From assembly GCA_947172415.1 (NCBI GenBank), contig OX359197.1, positions 2,666,001 through 2,730,000 of the forward strand: a DNA stretch of 64,000 bases, given 5' to 3'. Under the pieces are notes generated by a model, which did not search any database, had not been told where the DNA came from, and saw only the letters and a program-made list of their open reading frames with translations. Source of the DNA: Chondrosia reniformis. Lineage: Eukaryota > Porifera > Demospongiae > Chondrillida > Chondrillidae. This document shows positions 33,685 through 44,519 of this stretch, piece by piece; position 1 is the stretch's first letter; each line of letters opens with the position of its first letter. A program made the translations under genes and the position numbers.

Positions 33685-34746
33685 CTATGACAATGATGGC
33701 ACAAACAATACCTCAAGAAGGCAGCACTTTCTGGAACTGCCATCTGGTAGATTCATCATCAGAGGTACTGTTCCTTGTCCTGTTGCTTGCAGTGTGTGAC
33801 CATCACCGAGTGTTACATCTGTTTCCTTCTCCAACAGATGTAGTTCCGAGAACAGCTTCCCATCGCAGCACATGTGACAAGTTGCACCGGAATCCACAAT
33901 CCAATTTCCCATGCCACCCGCTTGAAACACGTGTTCAACCACAAGTGCGTCACACTCGCCCTCGGACTGTTGTCCTACTGATGCCCTGTTCAGAGCTGGC
34001 TGGCTAATCTTGAAGAGGAAATGGCAGTTCTTCTTGATGTGCCCCAGTTTGCCACAGTGGTAGCACTTTACCACCCCTTTCTTTGAGCGAGAGACAAATA
34101 GAGCCTTGGAGTTACCTTCTTGACTGTCCTTCTCTGTCTGCTTCTGTTCTTCATGTAGAAGACGTTCCGTGACTACTTCCATCTTGGGCACTATGTAGCT
34201 TGCTTCCAGAGCAGTAACAAGTACACCGTATGACTCGGGCAAACTTGCTAACAAGTGGACAACCCTGTCCTCCTCCTCAACCAGACTACCGATGACTGCC
34301 AGTCCATCGAATAGCTCAATCAGCTTGTGAATGTGTTCCTGTGCTGTATCGCCTTATTTCAGCTTAAGAGAATACAGCCTTTTCCGCTGCACTTTATTTG
34401 CCCACGTTTTCTTTTGAAACTGATCGGACAGTTTCTCCAGACAACTACTGGATCAACTGGATCACCAAGCAGGTACAGCAGTGAAGGCTCAATAAACAGT
34501 ATGAATGCAAAAGCCCGATCCCGACGAGCAACAAATTTCTCGACATTTTACGCCTCCTTGTCGGGTGGAGCTTGTTCTGTGCCAGAAACTATTGACCACA
34601 GTCCTTCTCTCATCAGTAACATGCCGCACTGCAGTTTCCAAGTGGGATAGTTTAACCATTTCAGAGGGGCAATAGAAACCGACTTGACGGCCTCTGCCAT
34701 ATTGGACTACCGCAAGAAAAAATCCACGTACTAGTAACAAAAACAC
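33685..34746 (-). pseudogene. Copia Gag and protease
   Basis: The clean frame 33685-34254 has MLASLPESYGVLVTALEA (Gag), CYHCGKLGHIKKNC (CCHC zinc knuckle) and WIVDSGATCHMC (aspartic protease active site DSGA), followed by VTLGDGHTLQATGQGTV. An upstream frame (34489-34746) and shifted pieces hold the Gag N-terminus. The protease would process the polyprotein in an intact element. Confidence 0.88.
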
Positions 34747-34794
34747 AAGAACCGTCTCTAGTACGCAGTGGGAGAATGGATTGGTCCCATAACC

Positions 34795-34978
34795 TCTAAG
34801 TAATAGGGATTTGAAAGCAATTCACTCAGCAACAACAACAACTTTAACAACTGAAGCACTTCAATAATTTCATAAGGAACAATCACATGTCTAATGAATA
34901 ACATTACTATAAACTACACATAGTGGTTAGCAAAAATATATCTGTCCTATAGTTCTATTAAGAGTGCTCTCTTCAACA
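34795..34978 (-). repeat. 5' LTR of copia element (element orientation)
   Basis: 184 bp, matching the copy at 30804-30991 with scattered changes, including loss of TG at its inner end (CTCTAAG against CTGTTAG). Confidence 0.85.
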
Positions 34979-35100
34979 GACACACACTTACCTTAATCTC
35001 CAGAAATTCCTTTTCTTACGGTAAATCAATTTGAAGATCTCTTTGGTACAGAATTTACTCCATCAAGACACGCAGGTACAACAAGTGCAAATCGCACATG

Positions 35101-37380
35101 TTATACCTGTGTGTCATCTTGCATCTGTGCCTCTCTAACATTGGACTTGGAGAAGTTGTGAGGCATGGAGATGGCAGAAATGGGCACACCTACCGGCTCA
35201 CCAGACTCTGGCCTTCCACACTTCCTGCATGGGATCCTGGACATGGCATCCGCATTCTGGTGCTTCTTGCCTTGACAATGTACCACAGTGAAGTCATACT
35301 CCTGCAACTTCTCAAGCCAACGTGTTTATTGTCCTTCTGGGTCCTTTAAGTTGCAAAGCCTGTTCAGGGAGCCATGGTCGGTTCGGAGTGTGAACTTCTT
35401 CCCCAATAGATACGGTCGAAATGCTTCAGGAAGACAGCTAGCAGCTCCTTTCTGGTCACACAGTAGTTCCATTCTTGCTTTGTCAGGACCCTGTTTGCAT
35501 AGGCGATGACTCTCTCTGCTCTATCCAGTACCTGAGACAGCAGAGAACCAATCCCTGTCCTACTGGCATCCGTGACCAGAATGAACTGGGCTGCAAAGTC
35601 AGGGAAAGCCAGTACAGGAGCAGAAACTAACCTCTGTTTCAGAGTATGAAAGGAGTCCTGACAAGCCTCAGTCCTAGTGAAAAGAGTGACTGTCCCTCTA
35701 GTAGTAAGACGGTGGAGGGGCATGGCAATGGTGGCAAAATCTTTGATAAAACGGCGGTAATAACTGGCCAAGCCTAGGAATTTCTGTACTTCCTTGGTGG
35801 TTGTGGGTACTGACCACCTCTTCACCTTGTCTGAGTTAGCTGGATCCGTGGAAATTCCCTTGCTGGATCTGAGACAATATGTTCTAGAAAGCTGACTTGT
35901 TCCTGACACAGTCAACACTTCCTAGGCTGCAACTTCAGATTAGCCTCCCGAAGTCTCTGTAGAACTATGGATAGGTTAGCCAGGTGTTCCTCAAAGGACT
36001 TACCAAAGACCACAATGTCATCGATGTAAACTAAGCCGGAGGTCCATTGAAGGCCAGCAAGGACCGGGTCTATCAAGCGCTGAAAGGTGGCAGGAGCATT
36101 GCACAATCCAAATGGCATCACATTGAATTCAAATAAACCCTCTGTTGTGCTGAATGCTGTCTTTGGACGGTCTCACGGAGCCACCTCTACCTGCCAGTAG
36201 CCACTGATAAGGTCCAGGGTGGAAACATCTTTGATCCAGCTAATGCATCCAATATGTCATCGGCACGGGGAAGAGGTTAGGCATCCTTGTGGGTGATAGA
36301 GTTGACCTTGCGGTAATCCACACAGAATCTACAGGTGCCATCCTTTTTCCTCATCAGGATGATTGGTGATGCCCATGGACTGCTGGAATTCTGGATGACC
36401 TGTTGGTCCAACATCCTCCTCAGTAGTCTTCTCACTTCCTGCCTCTGAGAGGGTGAGATTCTTCTGACTGGCTGTTTTATGGGCTGGGCTTCTCCAGTAG
36501 TTATTTCACGGGTCATTCGGCTGGTCCGTCCAAAGTCATCCTGGTTACCTGAAACAACATCCGAGAAACTTGTAAGAAGAGAGAAGAGTTGGTTCTTCTG
36601 GGTCTGGTCCAGGCAAGTCCTGGCTTGGTCGATCATCTCCCAGACTACAGCTTCCTTTGCTTCAGAGAGGGCTGACTCCCGGTTGGTTATCTGGACAGAA
36701 GCTATTGATTGCTCCAGTGGATCTGCTTGATCAAGGGTGCCTGGAACCTGTCCCCTGAATAAGGTGATGGGATCTACTCCAGTGTTCAAGGCTCTCACTG
36801 GGACACTCCTTTCATGGGGTCTTACTGAGGCCCTAGCTACCTCCAGCCATGGATACCTGTGGGCACTCTCCAACAAGCAAATCTCAGCAGGTGGGATCCC
36901 CTTCACTTGTCCTAGTATCTCCATCTCACTGTTCGGTGGTGTGTGGGTCTTCCTTTCCACTATCACCATAGTGGGAGTCAAAGTGGCTGGTTTATAGCTG
37001 AGCATTGAGGTGTCAAGGGGAAGTGTGCAGTTCTGCTCCTCTAGCAACCGACATCCTTTCCTGAGGTCCAACACAGCTCTATGGTTTAACAGGAAGTCTA
37101 GGCCTAGGATTGCTCCCGTGATAAGAGACTCCACTACAATAGCATCCTGTCTGGTGGGGTTCCCAACCAGCATGTCTATCGTCAGGGTAGTTAGGCCTAG
37201 CACACTGAGCGAGGTACCTTCCACTCCTCCCAACCGGTGTTCCAACTGAGGTGATAGTAAGCTTCCAGGCTCTTGGATCTCCTCCCATATGTCTTTCCTA
37301 AGGATGGTGAAGGCTGAGCCTGTGTCTATGAGGAAGGTGACACGGTGCTGTCCATTAACAGTAAGGGTGATGTGACTAGG
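35101..37380 (-). pseudogene. Gypsy protease, reverse transcriptase and RNase H
   Basis: Protease active site FLIDTGSAFTILRKDIW near 37300. The long frame 36277-37245 holds GAILGLDFLLNH (end of protease), QPVRRISPSQRQEVRRLLRR and SSSPWASPIILMRKKDGTCR, with FCVDYRKVN. Next come MMPFGLCNAPATFQRL and LVYIDDIVVFG (YIDD, 35912-36121). RNase H follows with FILVTDASRTGIGSLL and a tail with [18 protein letters not shown] few frameshifts separate these pieces; otherwise all catalytic residues seen are kept. Confidence 0.9.
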
Positions 37381-37607
37381 GAAAAAAGGTGAAATTGAGT
37401 AAATGTTGTGGGATGATTGAGAGTAAGGTGGTGATGGGGGTGTTGCTTGAGGTAATGTTGGTTCAATGACTGGGGGATCGATTTGTAATGCTTTAGTTAC
37501 GAGGTGAGGTGATTCAATAGGTGATGCAGTTTGTGTGGGTGTGGAAGTGGTAGTGATGGGATGAGTTTTATTTTGAAGTGGGTAGGTGGATGAGTTGGTG
37601 GGGCTAG

Positions 37608-38375
37608 TTAAGCATTGGGCCTCTTTCCTGGTCTCACTTGGTGAGTGGCCCTCCTCTCCAAGGTGGTCGAGTTTCCCTGTGGGGTGCTAGTCTGAGCGGC
37701 ACATCTCTTGGCAAAGTGACCTTGTTGGCCACACTTGTGACAGAAGACTTGCCTCTCCCTCTGATGGTCCTGGCTGCTCTGGGTTTTCACAGGGAGTCTG
37801 GACCTCTCTGACAAGCTGGCTGGGGTTGTAGCTTCCAACTTGTCCATCCTCCTCATAAGCTGAGCCAGCATGTCCATCTAAGCATCCTCTCTCTCAGAGC
37901 TCACTTGGGAAACTGCCTTTACCCTAGGTGTCATTAGATAGGATTCTAGTTCCAGTGTAACTCAAACTGCCTCTTCCACAGTAGATGGGTGTCTCTGCTT
38001 GACCCCAAACGCTACCTGGGCATTCTCAATTTGGAAAAGGAACTGCTGCTGAGCCAGCTGCTGTCTAGCATTCTCCCCCAGTCCAGGGTATGCCTTACCT
38101 GCAAGAGTCCGTAGATCCTGCCCTCAGTCAGCCCAGTCTTCTTTCTTCCTGCGACGGCTGTAGAGTTCTGCAGGATACAATTGCTGTTTACTGTCTGGCT
38201 CAAACCTAGCCTTCAGTGCATCTGTAGCAGCAGCAAAGTCACCACGCACAGCTTCTGAAAACTTCTTATAGCTGGTCAGTGCCCTCAAATGATCAATCCA
38301 ATCAAGAATGCTTCCTTCTCCTGAGTACACTTCGGGTAAGACTACTGGGTTTCCTGCCATATCCTTTGGCTTTCT
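37608..38375 (-). pseudogene. Gypsy Gag with zinc knuckle
   Basis: The start MAGNPVVLPEVYSGEGSILD (ATG near 38360) and LKARFEPDSKQQLYPAELYS match the Gag of the gypsy at 6.9 kb, but the middle part is about 20 residues shorter. A CCHC knuckle in the form CHKCGQQGHFAKRC sits in the frame 37608-37877. The Gag frames are separated by frameshifts. Confidence 0.8.
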
Positions 38376-38405
38376 CTGTACTACCTGTACTTATATCAGT
38401 TGATA

Positions 38406-39391
38406 AGTTGATCTTCTTTTGCAACGATGAGGTGACGTTTAAGCAACGTCACAGATTGACAAAAAGTATGCAATGCCATGTACGGAACAACATACGAGGG
38501 TGTCAGTGATGCAAGACAAAAACATTATACATGTTAAGCAAAATAATTGACTGGGAGATATAACGCCAAACCAGCCAAGTGACTGAAGTCTACTCTCTGC
38601 TGGGGTACCGAAGTCCTATTAAATGGCAACCAGTGATCGCCTCCCAGTCATCCAAGATGGAAAAATTCATCAAAGAACCACAGACAGCTGTTTCGCCCTC
38701 ATTTGGGCTCATCTGTGTGGTAGACTTCAATGATGGTGAGTTGGATGACTGTCTTCACTTATTAAACAACCACAAGTGAAACCCTTGTGGTTCCGTACTA
38801 AGCGAAAATGGAGGCTGCAGTCTAAGCGAGACTGAGCGCTCACAATGAAAAAAGAGAATTAATTGCACTGAGCTGTTCAAAGGCTATTATGATAAGCAAA
38901 ATAATGCACTGGGAGATATTACAATATATTATTATTTTGCTTATCATAATAGCCTTTGCACGGCTCAGTGTAATTAACTCCCATTTTTTCATCATAATAC
39001 ATCACCAGATTGCACAATCATAACCCTGAATTCTTCATTATATCTTGATTATTTTGCAATTTTAATTAAACAAATTTCACCAGATGTTTGTCATAGACAT
39101 GTACCATGATATAATTATGTTGGTTTCAAAGTGATCTGACCAAGTGAAAATTTTTATCAATGTAACACCTGGTTTCAAGACTTTGTCCTCTGTTTTCTAA
39201 CAAACGGAGGCTTAAATGAAAAATCCCTTAATTGAAAATGAGTTTTATACCATAAACTTTATGATAATACACCCATTCTGTTTCTAGGTCCTTTCTTGGA
39301 GCAATATGAATTATTTAATTATATCATTTATTTATATTACTTATTTATATTATATTATTTAGATTAACTTAGTATATTGTAACTTGTACTG
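38406..39391 (+). repeat. Family A right arm, copy A3, with nested insert
   Basis: Matches the right arm of copies A1 and A4 from GATCTTCTTTTGCAACGATG to TTAGTATATTGTAACTTGTA. Between about 38525 and 38997 an unrelated segment interrupts it: AAAACATTATAC before and CATAATACATCACC after are adjacent in other copies. Confidence 0.7.
38845..38992. repeat. 60-bp-arm palindrome inside the insert in A3
   Basis: Left arm 38845-38905 (ATGAAAAAAG to GATAAGCAAAATAAT) and right arm 38931-38992 are inverted copies with few mismatches around a 25-bp centre. The motif AAGCAAAATAAT plus ACTGGGAGATAT also occurs at about 38542, so the insert may be bounded or built by this repeat. Confidence 0.75.
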
Positions 39392-39860
39392 TTTATATTT
39401 TTTATACGTACACTTTGTTTACTAATTTGGAATTTCCGTCTAGTCTGGCCTCCTCTGATAGCACATATCAAAGGAATCTTGAATAAGCCTGTGTGGCTAG
39501 GTTCATCAATCATGATTTTGATTCAAACTATAATATCAATAGCCAAATGAAAGAGGTTTTCATCCGACGTTTCGGTAGCAATTTCAGCTTGGGCCTACAA
39601 TTTCATAACGTGATGACAGTTACTGATATGATACCATTCAGTGAGTCCAAATTGAAAAAAGGAAATAAAAAGGAGGAAGTAAAATGATGGCATCTATTGG
39701 TATATATTAGACTCCAACCCATATGTCACCACACGATGCCTTCTTGAAAGTTGGCACATCCAGAACCAGCCTAAAACCTTGAACAGGGAAAAGGGAACTC
39801 TTCCTCAAGGCCCTCCTCAGCTAAATATGTACCTAGATATATATACTGGTCGCATCCTTC

Positions 39861-40370
39861 TTGCTACCAAGTTGCTCAGGTGGTTGTCGCTATAAGGATG
39901 ACGTGCACTTCCTTTGCTTCTTTTGCTTGACCAACATTGTGATGCAGTGGCAAGCCCATTTAGACGGAGTCGAGGTCAGTTGCAAAGCGACTACAGAAGT
40001 GCTTAGCTCTTTACAGGATGAAATGGCAGTTAGAATCGATGAATTGACACAAAGGACTGAAGAAAGATGTGTGGAAATTAGAACTCTAATCGGCAAACTG
40101 GAGAGCACAAGCACTAGTACTGAGATGAAGAAGAAAGGAGGTTTTGTTGGTAAAGATTCTGAAATGGAAACGGTACTGACTATTTGCACTTTGAATTCAG
40201 CAGAGGCCAAGAGAAGAAAGAAGGGAATTAGGAAGTTGTGGGGGACAGGCAGGCTAATAAATGTAAATCAGGTCCAAAAAGAAATTGGTGCCTGCAGTGG
40301 TACTGACAAAGCAAGGGGGGTAAAAGTAGAAAGAATTTTCAAGAGAAGAAAGGTATATATGGTGGTTTGA
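39861..40370 (+). CDS. Unrecognised 169-codon frame in the inverted-repeat element
   Basis: After a Cys-rich start the frame becomes a predicted coiled coil (residues about 35-85, VLSSLQDEMAVRIDELTQRT and EERCVEIRTLIGKLEST) and ends in a basic tail rich in Lys and Arg. I do not recognise it. A coiled coil followed by a basic region is reminiscent of small nucleic-acid-binding transposon proteins, but that is only inference. It could also be a truncated host fragment. Confidence 0.3.
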   Translation: MLPSCSGGCRYKDDVHFLCFFCLTNIVMQWQAHLDGVEVSCKATTEVLSSLQDEMAVRIDELTQRTEERCVEIRTLIGKLESTSTSTEMKKKGGFVGKDSEMETVLTICTLNSAEAKRRKKGIRKLWGTGRLINVNQVQKEIGACSGTDKARGVKVERIFKRRKVYMVV

Positions 40371-40640
40371 GCTTAACAGCTCAGAAAAGTTATGGGTGGA
40401 GGTGGAATCCCTATGGCACCATGATTATTGGAGACTGGAAAGATTAAACCGTTTTTGGAGCTACATAAGGACTAAGAGGAAGATGTATAGACAGACATAT
40501 ATAACTGTCTGTTTTATGGGGTGATAATCAGAACTGTTTCTGTGTGTATATGTATATATAGAACTGGTGTCAATGTTTATTGTATATAGTGCTGCATTGG
40601 GCAAATTTAGCTCTAGTGTGCAACTGCACATGATGCACTT

Positions 40641-40720
40641 AAATCAATTATAATAATTATAAATCAATTATAATAAATATAAATCAATTATAATAATTAT
40701 AAATCAATTATAATAAAATA
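40641..40720. repeat. 20-bp tandem repeat, four copies
   Basis: AAATCAATTATAATAATTAT and its variant with TAATAAATAT alternate four times with no spacing change. Confidence 0.9.
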
Positions 40721-40885
40721 ATTATATACCAATATATATCATCATTTTACTTTCTCCTTTATATTTCCTTTTTTCAATTTGGACTCTCTGATCAGGAATG
40801 GCATCACATCAGAAACTGTCAACTCACCACAATCATTTTATGAACCTACAATTTAAGAACTGTGTAGCTATATCCTTTGTCATTA

Positions 40886-40927
40886 ATCCCTGATGAAGGT
40901 ATAGCTGAAATTGCTACCGAAACATTG
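40886..40927 (+). ncRNA. Hammerhead-like core in inverted-repeat element
   Basis: ATCC, CTGATGA (40890-40896), a stem II arm pair GGTA with TACC enclosing GC/GC, GAAAC (40919-40923), ATT, GGAT. ATCC and GGAT can form stem I. The opposite arm of the element (minus strand, about 39560-39590) keeps GAAAC followed by GTC and GGAT. Stem III has no loop, so activity would need pairing between two copies. Confidence 0.4.
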
Positions 40928-41344
40928 GATAAAAATCTGTTTCATTTGGCAAGTGATAGTTTGAATCTAAATTATCAAAGGAATATAATGAATATCTTAA
41001 ACACACAACAACACAGTATAGGTATACATTGTAGGAGGACATTTTTGATATTACTCATCATGGGCTGTAACTTACAGCATTACACTATTATGCAATCAGG
41101 CTGTTGCAGTGTAAAAATTGTTCATTGTGGTAAGTAGGTATGAAATTGTTTTTGGTGCAGAACCTTCCCTTAAACGAATGGTCAAAATAGTCATGTTTAC
41201 CAGATTGGACTGGTATGTAGGTCTTCTATAAATGTTGGTTAATGTTAAGTCTTCTATAAATGTTCAACACAGTATTATTCACTGGCTGACCTTTTAAGCA
41301 CTATATACAGAATTTGAATTTGAATTTTAAAATGACAATATTAA

Positions 41345-41500
41345 AAGTAGGAATGGCCAGCGTTGCAGCAATTATTAACACGTCTAAAAAAGCGTCAAAT
41401 CAAGACAGTGATGACACCATGGCTATGAAGTAGGAATGGTGCACCCAAACACAGAAATGAGGTTTATGTATGTGCCACTTCCGTATGGTTATCCGTATCT
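41345..41500. repeat. Diverged family B unit upstream of riboflavin kinase
   Basis: AAAGTAGGAATGGC at the start, a second GAAGTAGGAATGG near 41426, and ACCCAAACACAGAAATGAGG resemble the b-unit found at 46128-46295 and 59453-59599. It lies about 110 bp upstream of the riboflavin kinase start. Confidence 0.4.
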
Positions 41501-41609
41501 CTCATGATAACTGCCTTGTTTAGATGTTTTCCTCAGCTGGACGAGGTCAACAAACATATTTTAGTCCCAAAATAAGCCACTACAAAATATCCCTCGGATA
41601 CTGAAAAAG

Positions 41610-42501
41610 ATGGCGGAAGGAGAAAATGCCCAAACATTACCGCATTTTGCGAAAGGCATAGTAGTAAAAGGCTTTGGTCGAGGAAGTAAAAGACTTGGTA
41701 TTCCTACAGGTAAGCTATTTTACATGATCAAGTATTTTTTAACATCACAGGGCACTTATTTGCCCCCATATAGCCAACTTTTCGGAAGAAGTCGTGAAGG
41801 ACTTGCCTTTTTCCTTTGCGAATGGTATATACTACGGATACGCTAATGTATCGAAGGGTGAGGTGTATCCAATGGTAATGAGTGTAGGATGGAATCCTAC
41901 CTATGACCGTGAAAAGAAGAGCATGGTAAATTGAACCATATCGTGTGAGCCTGTTATTGCTGTTACAGTGACAAAGTTTCCTATTGATTTGCGCGTTAGG
42001 TTTAGCTATCTGTGTTGTTGAATGAATTATTTGTCACAGGTAGTCTACAACCACATTCAATTAAACTGCTGTGTTGTCTTAAATAGGTGCAATGCTAATT
42101 TGGATTTCTGAGCAATGCAAACCAATCTCAACCCTATAGCCATACATTGTCTGATGTCTCTCTTCTCTTTTCCTCTTCTTCCTACCCCCATTCCAACTGT
42201 CATTTTATTGATTTAGGAAATGTTTTAGTTGTAATTAAACAGATGTACAAATCCTACTGTGTATGGCTATATATAACGAATTTGTTCGATGCACAGCACG
42301 AATGGAAGCAAAGAAATGTTTTGTTATTTTAGTGCCAAAGGTGCACCCACTCCCTTAAAGAGAACAAGGCTAATCAATTTTTTCTTTGTTGCATTTAGGA
42401 AACACATATTCTTCATGTTTTTGATGAAGATTTCTATGGTGAAGAGCTACGTGTGTGTGTAATTGGCTATCTTAGAGATGAAAAGAAGTTTAACTCAGAA
42501 G
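41610..42501 (+). CDS. RFK: Riboflavin kinase, three of the expected exons
   Basis: Riboflavin kinase phosphorylates riboflavin with ATP to give FMN in the cytosol, the first step to FMN and FAD. Exon 1 (41610-41709) encodes LPHFAKGIVVKGFGRGSKR and LGIPT, the glycine-rich nucleotide-binding start. Exon 2 (41774-41925) supplies ANF to complete the family PTAN motif, then GIYYGYANV and MVMSVGWNPTYD. Exon 3 (42399-42501) encodes ETHILHVFDEDFYGEELRV and CVIGYLRDEKKFNSE. Junctions are GT-AG with phases 1, 0 and 1, and the start Met fits the family N-terminus. The C-terminal helix exon (about 50 residues in animals) was not found downstream, so the gene is incomplete here or its last exon is distant. 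No TATA box is evident. Confidence 0.9.
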
Positions 42502-43940
42502 GTATGTCAGCCATAATATACTACATCTAAAAGAAACACTGTTTTACAATATATATGGTTAATGTGCATATGATACTCAAGAAGCAGATTACTTAGATAA
42601 GGCCTATAGAGTTTGATCTGGGCGTCTTTGTCTTCTTGTCTAAGTCCTTAGCTCTCTGTTCTAATCTAAGTATAATATATTTTGATAAAATTAAAGTTTA
42701 TGAAAGGAAAAATGGTACCCTCTCTCTTTATGCACCTTAATGTTAGAGTTGATACATATTTTTAGATCTATAAAAGAATAGAAATAAATTCTTGACAGTA
42801 AATGTCATTGATGATGAATTCAGTGGTTCCATTATTATGCTGAGTTACAGAGTAGGTCATATCTGGAATGACTTACCTTTTCCTATCTCAGAACATATTC
42901 ACGCATTGGCCCTACTATGGGTACACCATCGACAATCACTTTAAAGGCTTGAAACGTTTCCACTGGTTAACTTCACCATTTTCAAATCCTCAATTAAATT
43001 GTTTGCCTCTAATAGTGAGTCTGCATTTATTCTCACTCCTCATTTCGTAAAATAAGTTTTTTTTATCTTCCTGTACCATTCCCGATGCATAATTGCATGT
43101 GAGAAATGATCTATGTGATCATATATAGTTGATTTTAAAGCCCTAATTGTATGCATGAACCAAAGATTGAACTTGGACCTGATCTTTGGAATGATATTTC
43201 AATGCCTGTGTACTGAAGTACTCTATCTTCCTCAATATAGTACCCATGGGTAATATCAAATTCAACCTGGATAAACCTGCGAGGGGTATTCAAGGGCAGG
43301 GTTTATTTGAGGGCAGTTAATGCTTCATTATTGCTACTTTCTGTTGTTGATTTATTCTCCTCCAAGTTGCCAATGGGATCCTCAAAGTTCTCTTTGCTCA
43401 TCATTCCAATGGAATGGTGATCAGTGAGACCTTTGAGATATGCCCTTATAGAATATGTTTTGTATTGCCTAAAATAGTTAACAGCACTATATAGAATTGG
43501 ATATCTATTATCGGCCACTCAATCTTCTCAACCACTGGATGTTGCTGATTTCGGTTCATATTACTTTAAGGCTACTGATTTTAACACGCACTAATGTTAG
43601 TAAATTTAGCGAGCAATGTTATAATTGCTAAATTGTCCCTGCAAAAGCATATTGGCAAATGTAAATGAATACCAAAGTTAGTACAGTAACACGTATATCC
43701 GTGTCCCACTAATCCCCACTTGAAACGTCTATCTCTAATACTTCCTCGTCTGTGTTTTCTCCGTCCAAGCTTTCACTAAATTTAATTCAAACAGTTATCC
43801 TAAAAATGGGAAAATCACTAAGATTAGTACCCACTAATACCAGACTATTCAAACCACTATCACAGGTACTCATTAAAATTAGTAGCATTAAGGTATCTGC
43901 CAAAATTATTACATGGGTGTATGTCAATTAATCAGTGGAT
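42502..43940. other. Downstream of RFK exon 3, no clear gene
   Basis: Expected to hold the last RFK exon, but no matching frame was seen. Fragments such as VGHIWNDLPFP (about 42855-42890) resemble LINE tails. A minus-strand frame at 43303-43518 is unrecognised, and part of it (about 43498-43540) recurs inverted at about 44463-44510, so it is probably repeat-derived. Confidence 0.4.
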
Positions 43941-43947
43941 ACAGTAC

Positions 43948-43999
43948 TATAAAAGGACCCCTAGTTCTGCAGCAGTTCATCGTCAGGCTGTGATTCCAG
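43948..43999 (+). promoter_or_regulatory. Candidate TATA promoter with a short leader exon
   Basis: TATAAAAGG at 43948-43956 is followed 40 bp later by a strong splice donor: TTCCAG|GTAAGTG, with the exon ending at 43999. This is the layout of a promoter with a non-coding first exon. No acceptor or coding exon was matched downstream. Confidence 0.35.
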
Positions 44000-44204
44000 G
44001 TAAGTGTGATGGGGAATGGTGTACCTCTCTATTACATTAGCCATGACTTTATTTGCCTCTCCTTAGCGGAGTACAAGTCCATGCCCAGTAGTAGATATTT
44101 TTATCAAAACAAGAAGTATCCTCTTCTCCATTTCCTAGCAAGAGGACTAAAACCACAAAATCTAAAATATTGATTATTGGGCAGATTTTACTCTTACTAC
44201 TGAT

Positions 44205-44445
44205 TCATGAAAAATCTAAGATACCATTTTCCTACATGCTATATGCCTATATTCTGTAAAAGAGCCTATAGGGGAAACTAAACCCGAAGAGAGCTTTGGA
44301 TGAGGACACAGGAGTCTTTTCTTCCTTCTTTTCCCTTCTTTCATCTTCTTCTCCATTGGGTCAGACAGCCCTTTCTGGGAATTCCACCCTCCATCAGTGA
44401 TCCTGGGAGTGTTTGTCTTTTTATTATCTTGATCTTCTGTGAATC
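44205..44445 (-). mobile_element. Penelope-like 3' end fragment (minus strand)
   Basis: Reverse complement of the 27360-27580 region: it holds CATGAAAAATCTAAGATACC at one end, and the degenerate hammerhead-like segment near 44360-44405, where CTGATGA has become CTGATGG and GAAAC has become GAAAG. It is a 5'-truncated copy of the same family. Confidence 0.75.
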
Positions 44446-44519
44446 ATGTTAGATATGAGCCTATTTGTCCAGTGGTTGAGAAGATTGAGTGGCCGATTAT
44501 AGATATCCTACTCTACCTA

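Larger units (their letters stand above)
30804..34978 (-). mobile_element. Ty1/copia retrotransposon with both LTRs
   Basis: LTR pairs flank a minus-strand gag-pol whose order (Gag knuckle, protease, integrase, RT, RNase H) is the copia order. A GATAC (30799-30803) and GACAC (34979-34983) pair may be a 5-bp target duplication with one mismatch. Coding is broken by frameshifts and by a 231-bp insertion in RT at 32107-32337. This is the only copia-type element I see in the window. Confidence 0.9.
35090..38375 (-). mobile_element. Ty3/gypsy retrotransposon, truncated at both ends
   Basis: Minus-strand order is Gag, zinc knuckle, protease, RT, RNase H, ending right after the ADAMSRIP motif, so integrase and both LTRs are missing. 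On its Gag side it abuts a family A arm at about 38400. Its coding frames are much cleaner than those of the gypsy at 6591-11181, suggesting a more recent copy of a related element. Confidence 0.88.
39505..40980. mobile_element. Inverted-repeat element with hammerhead-like right arm
   Basis: Arms at about 39505-39692 and 40735-40980 are inverted copies: GCTGAAATTGCTACCGAAAC and TCAATTTGGACTC occur in both. The left arm is shorter and lacks the CTGATGA block. Between the arms lie a 169-codon open frame, a 20-bp tandem repeat and AT-rich DNA. Inverted terminal arms carrying hammerhead-like motifs recall Penelope-like pLTRs, but no RT is visible, so it may be a non-autonomous relative. Confidence 0.6.
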
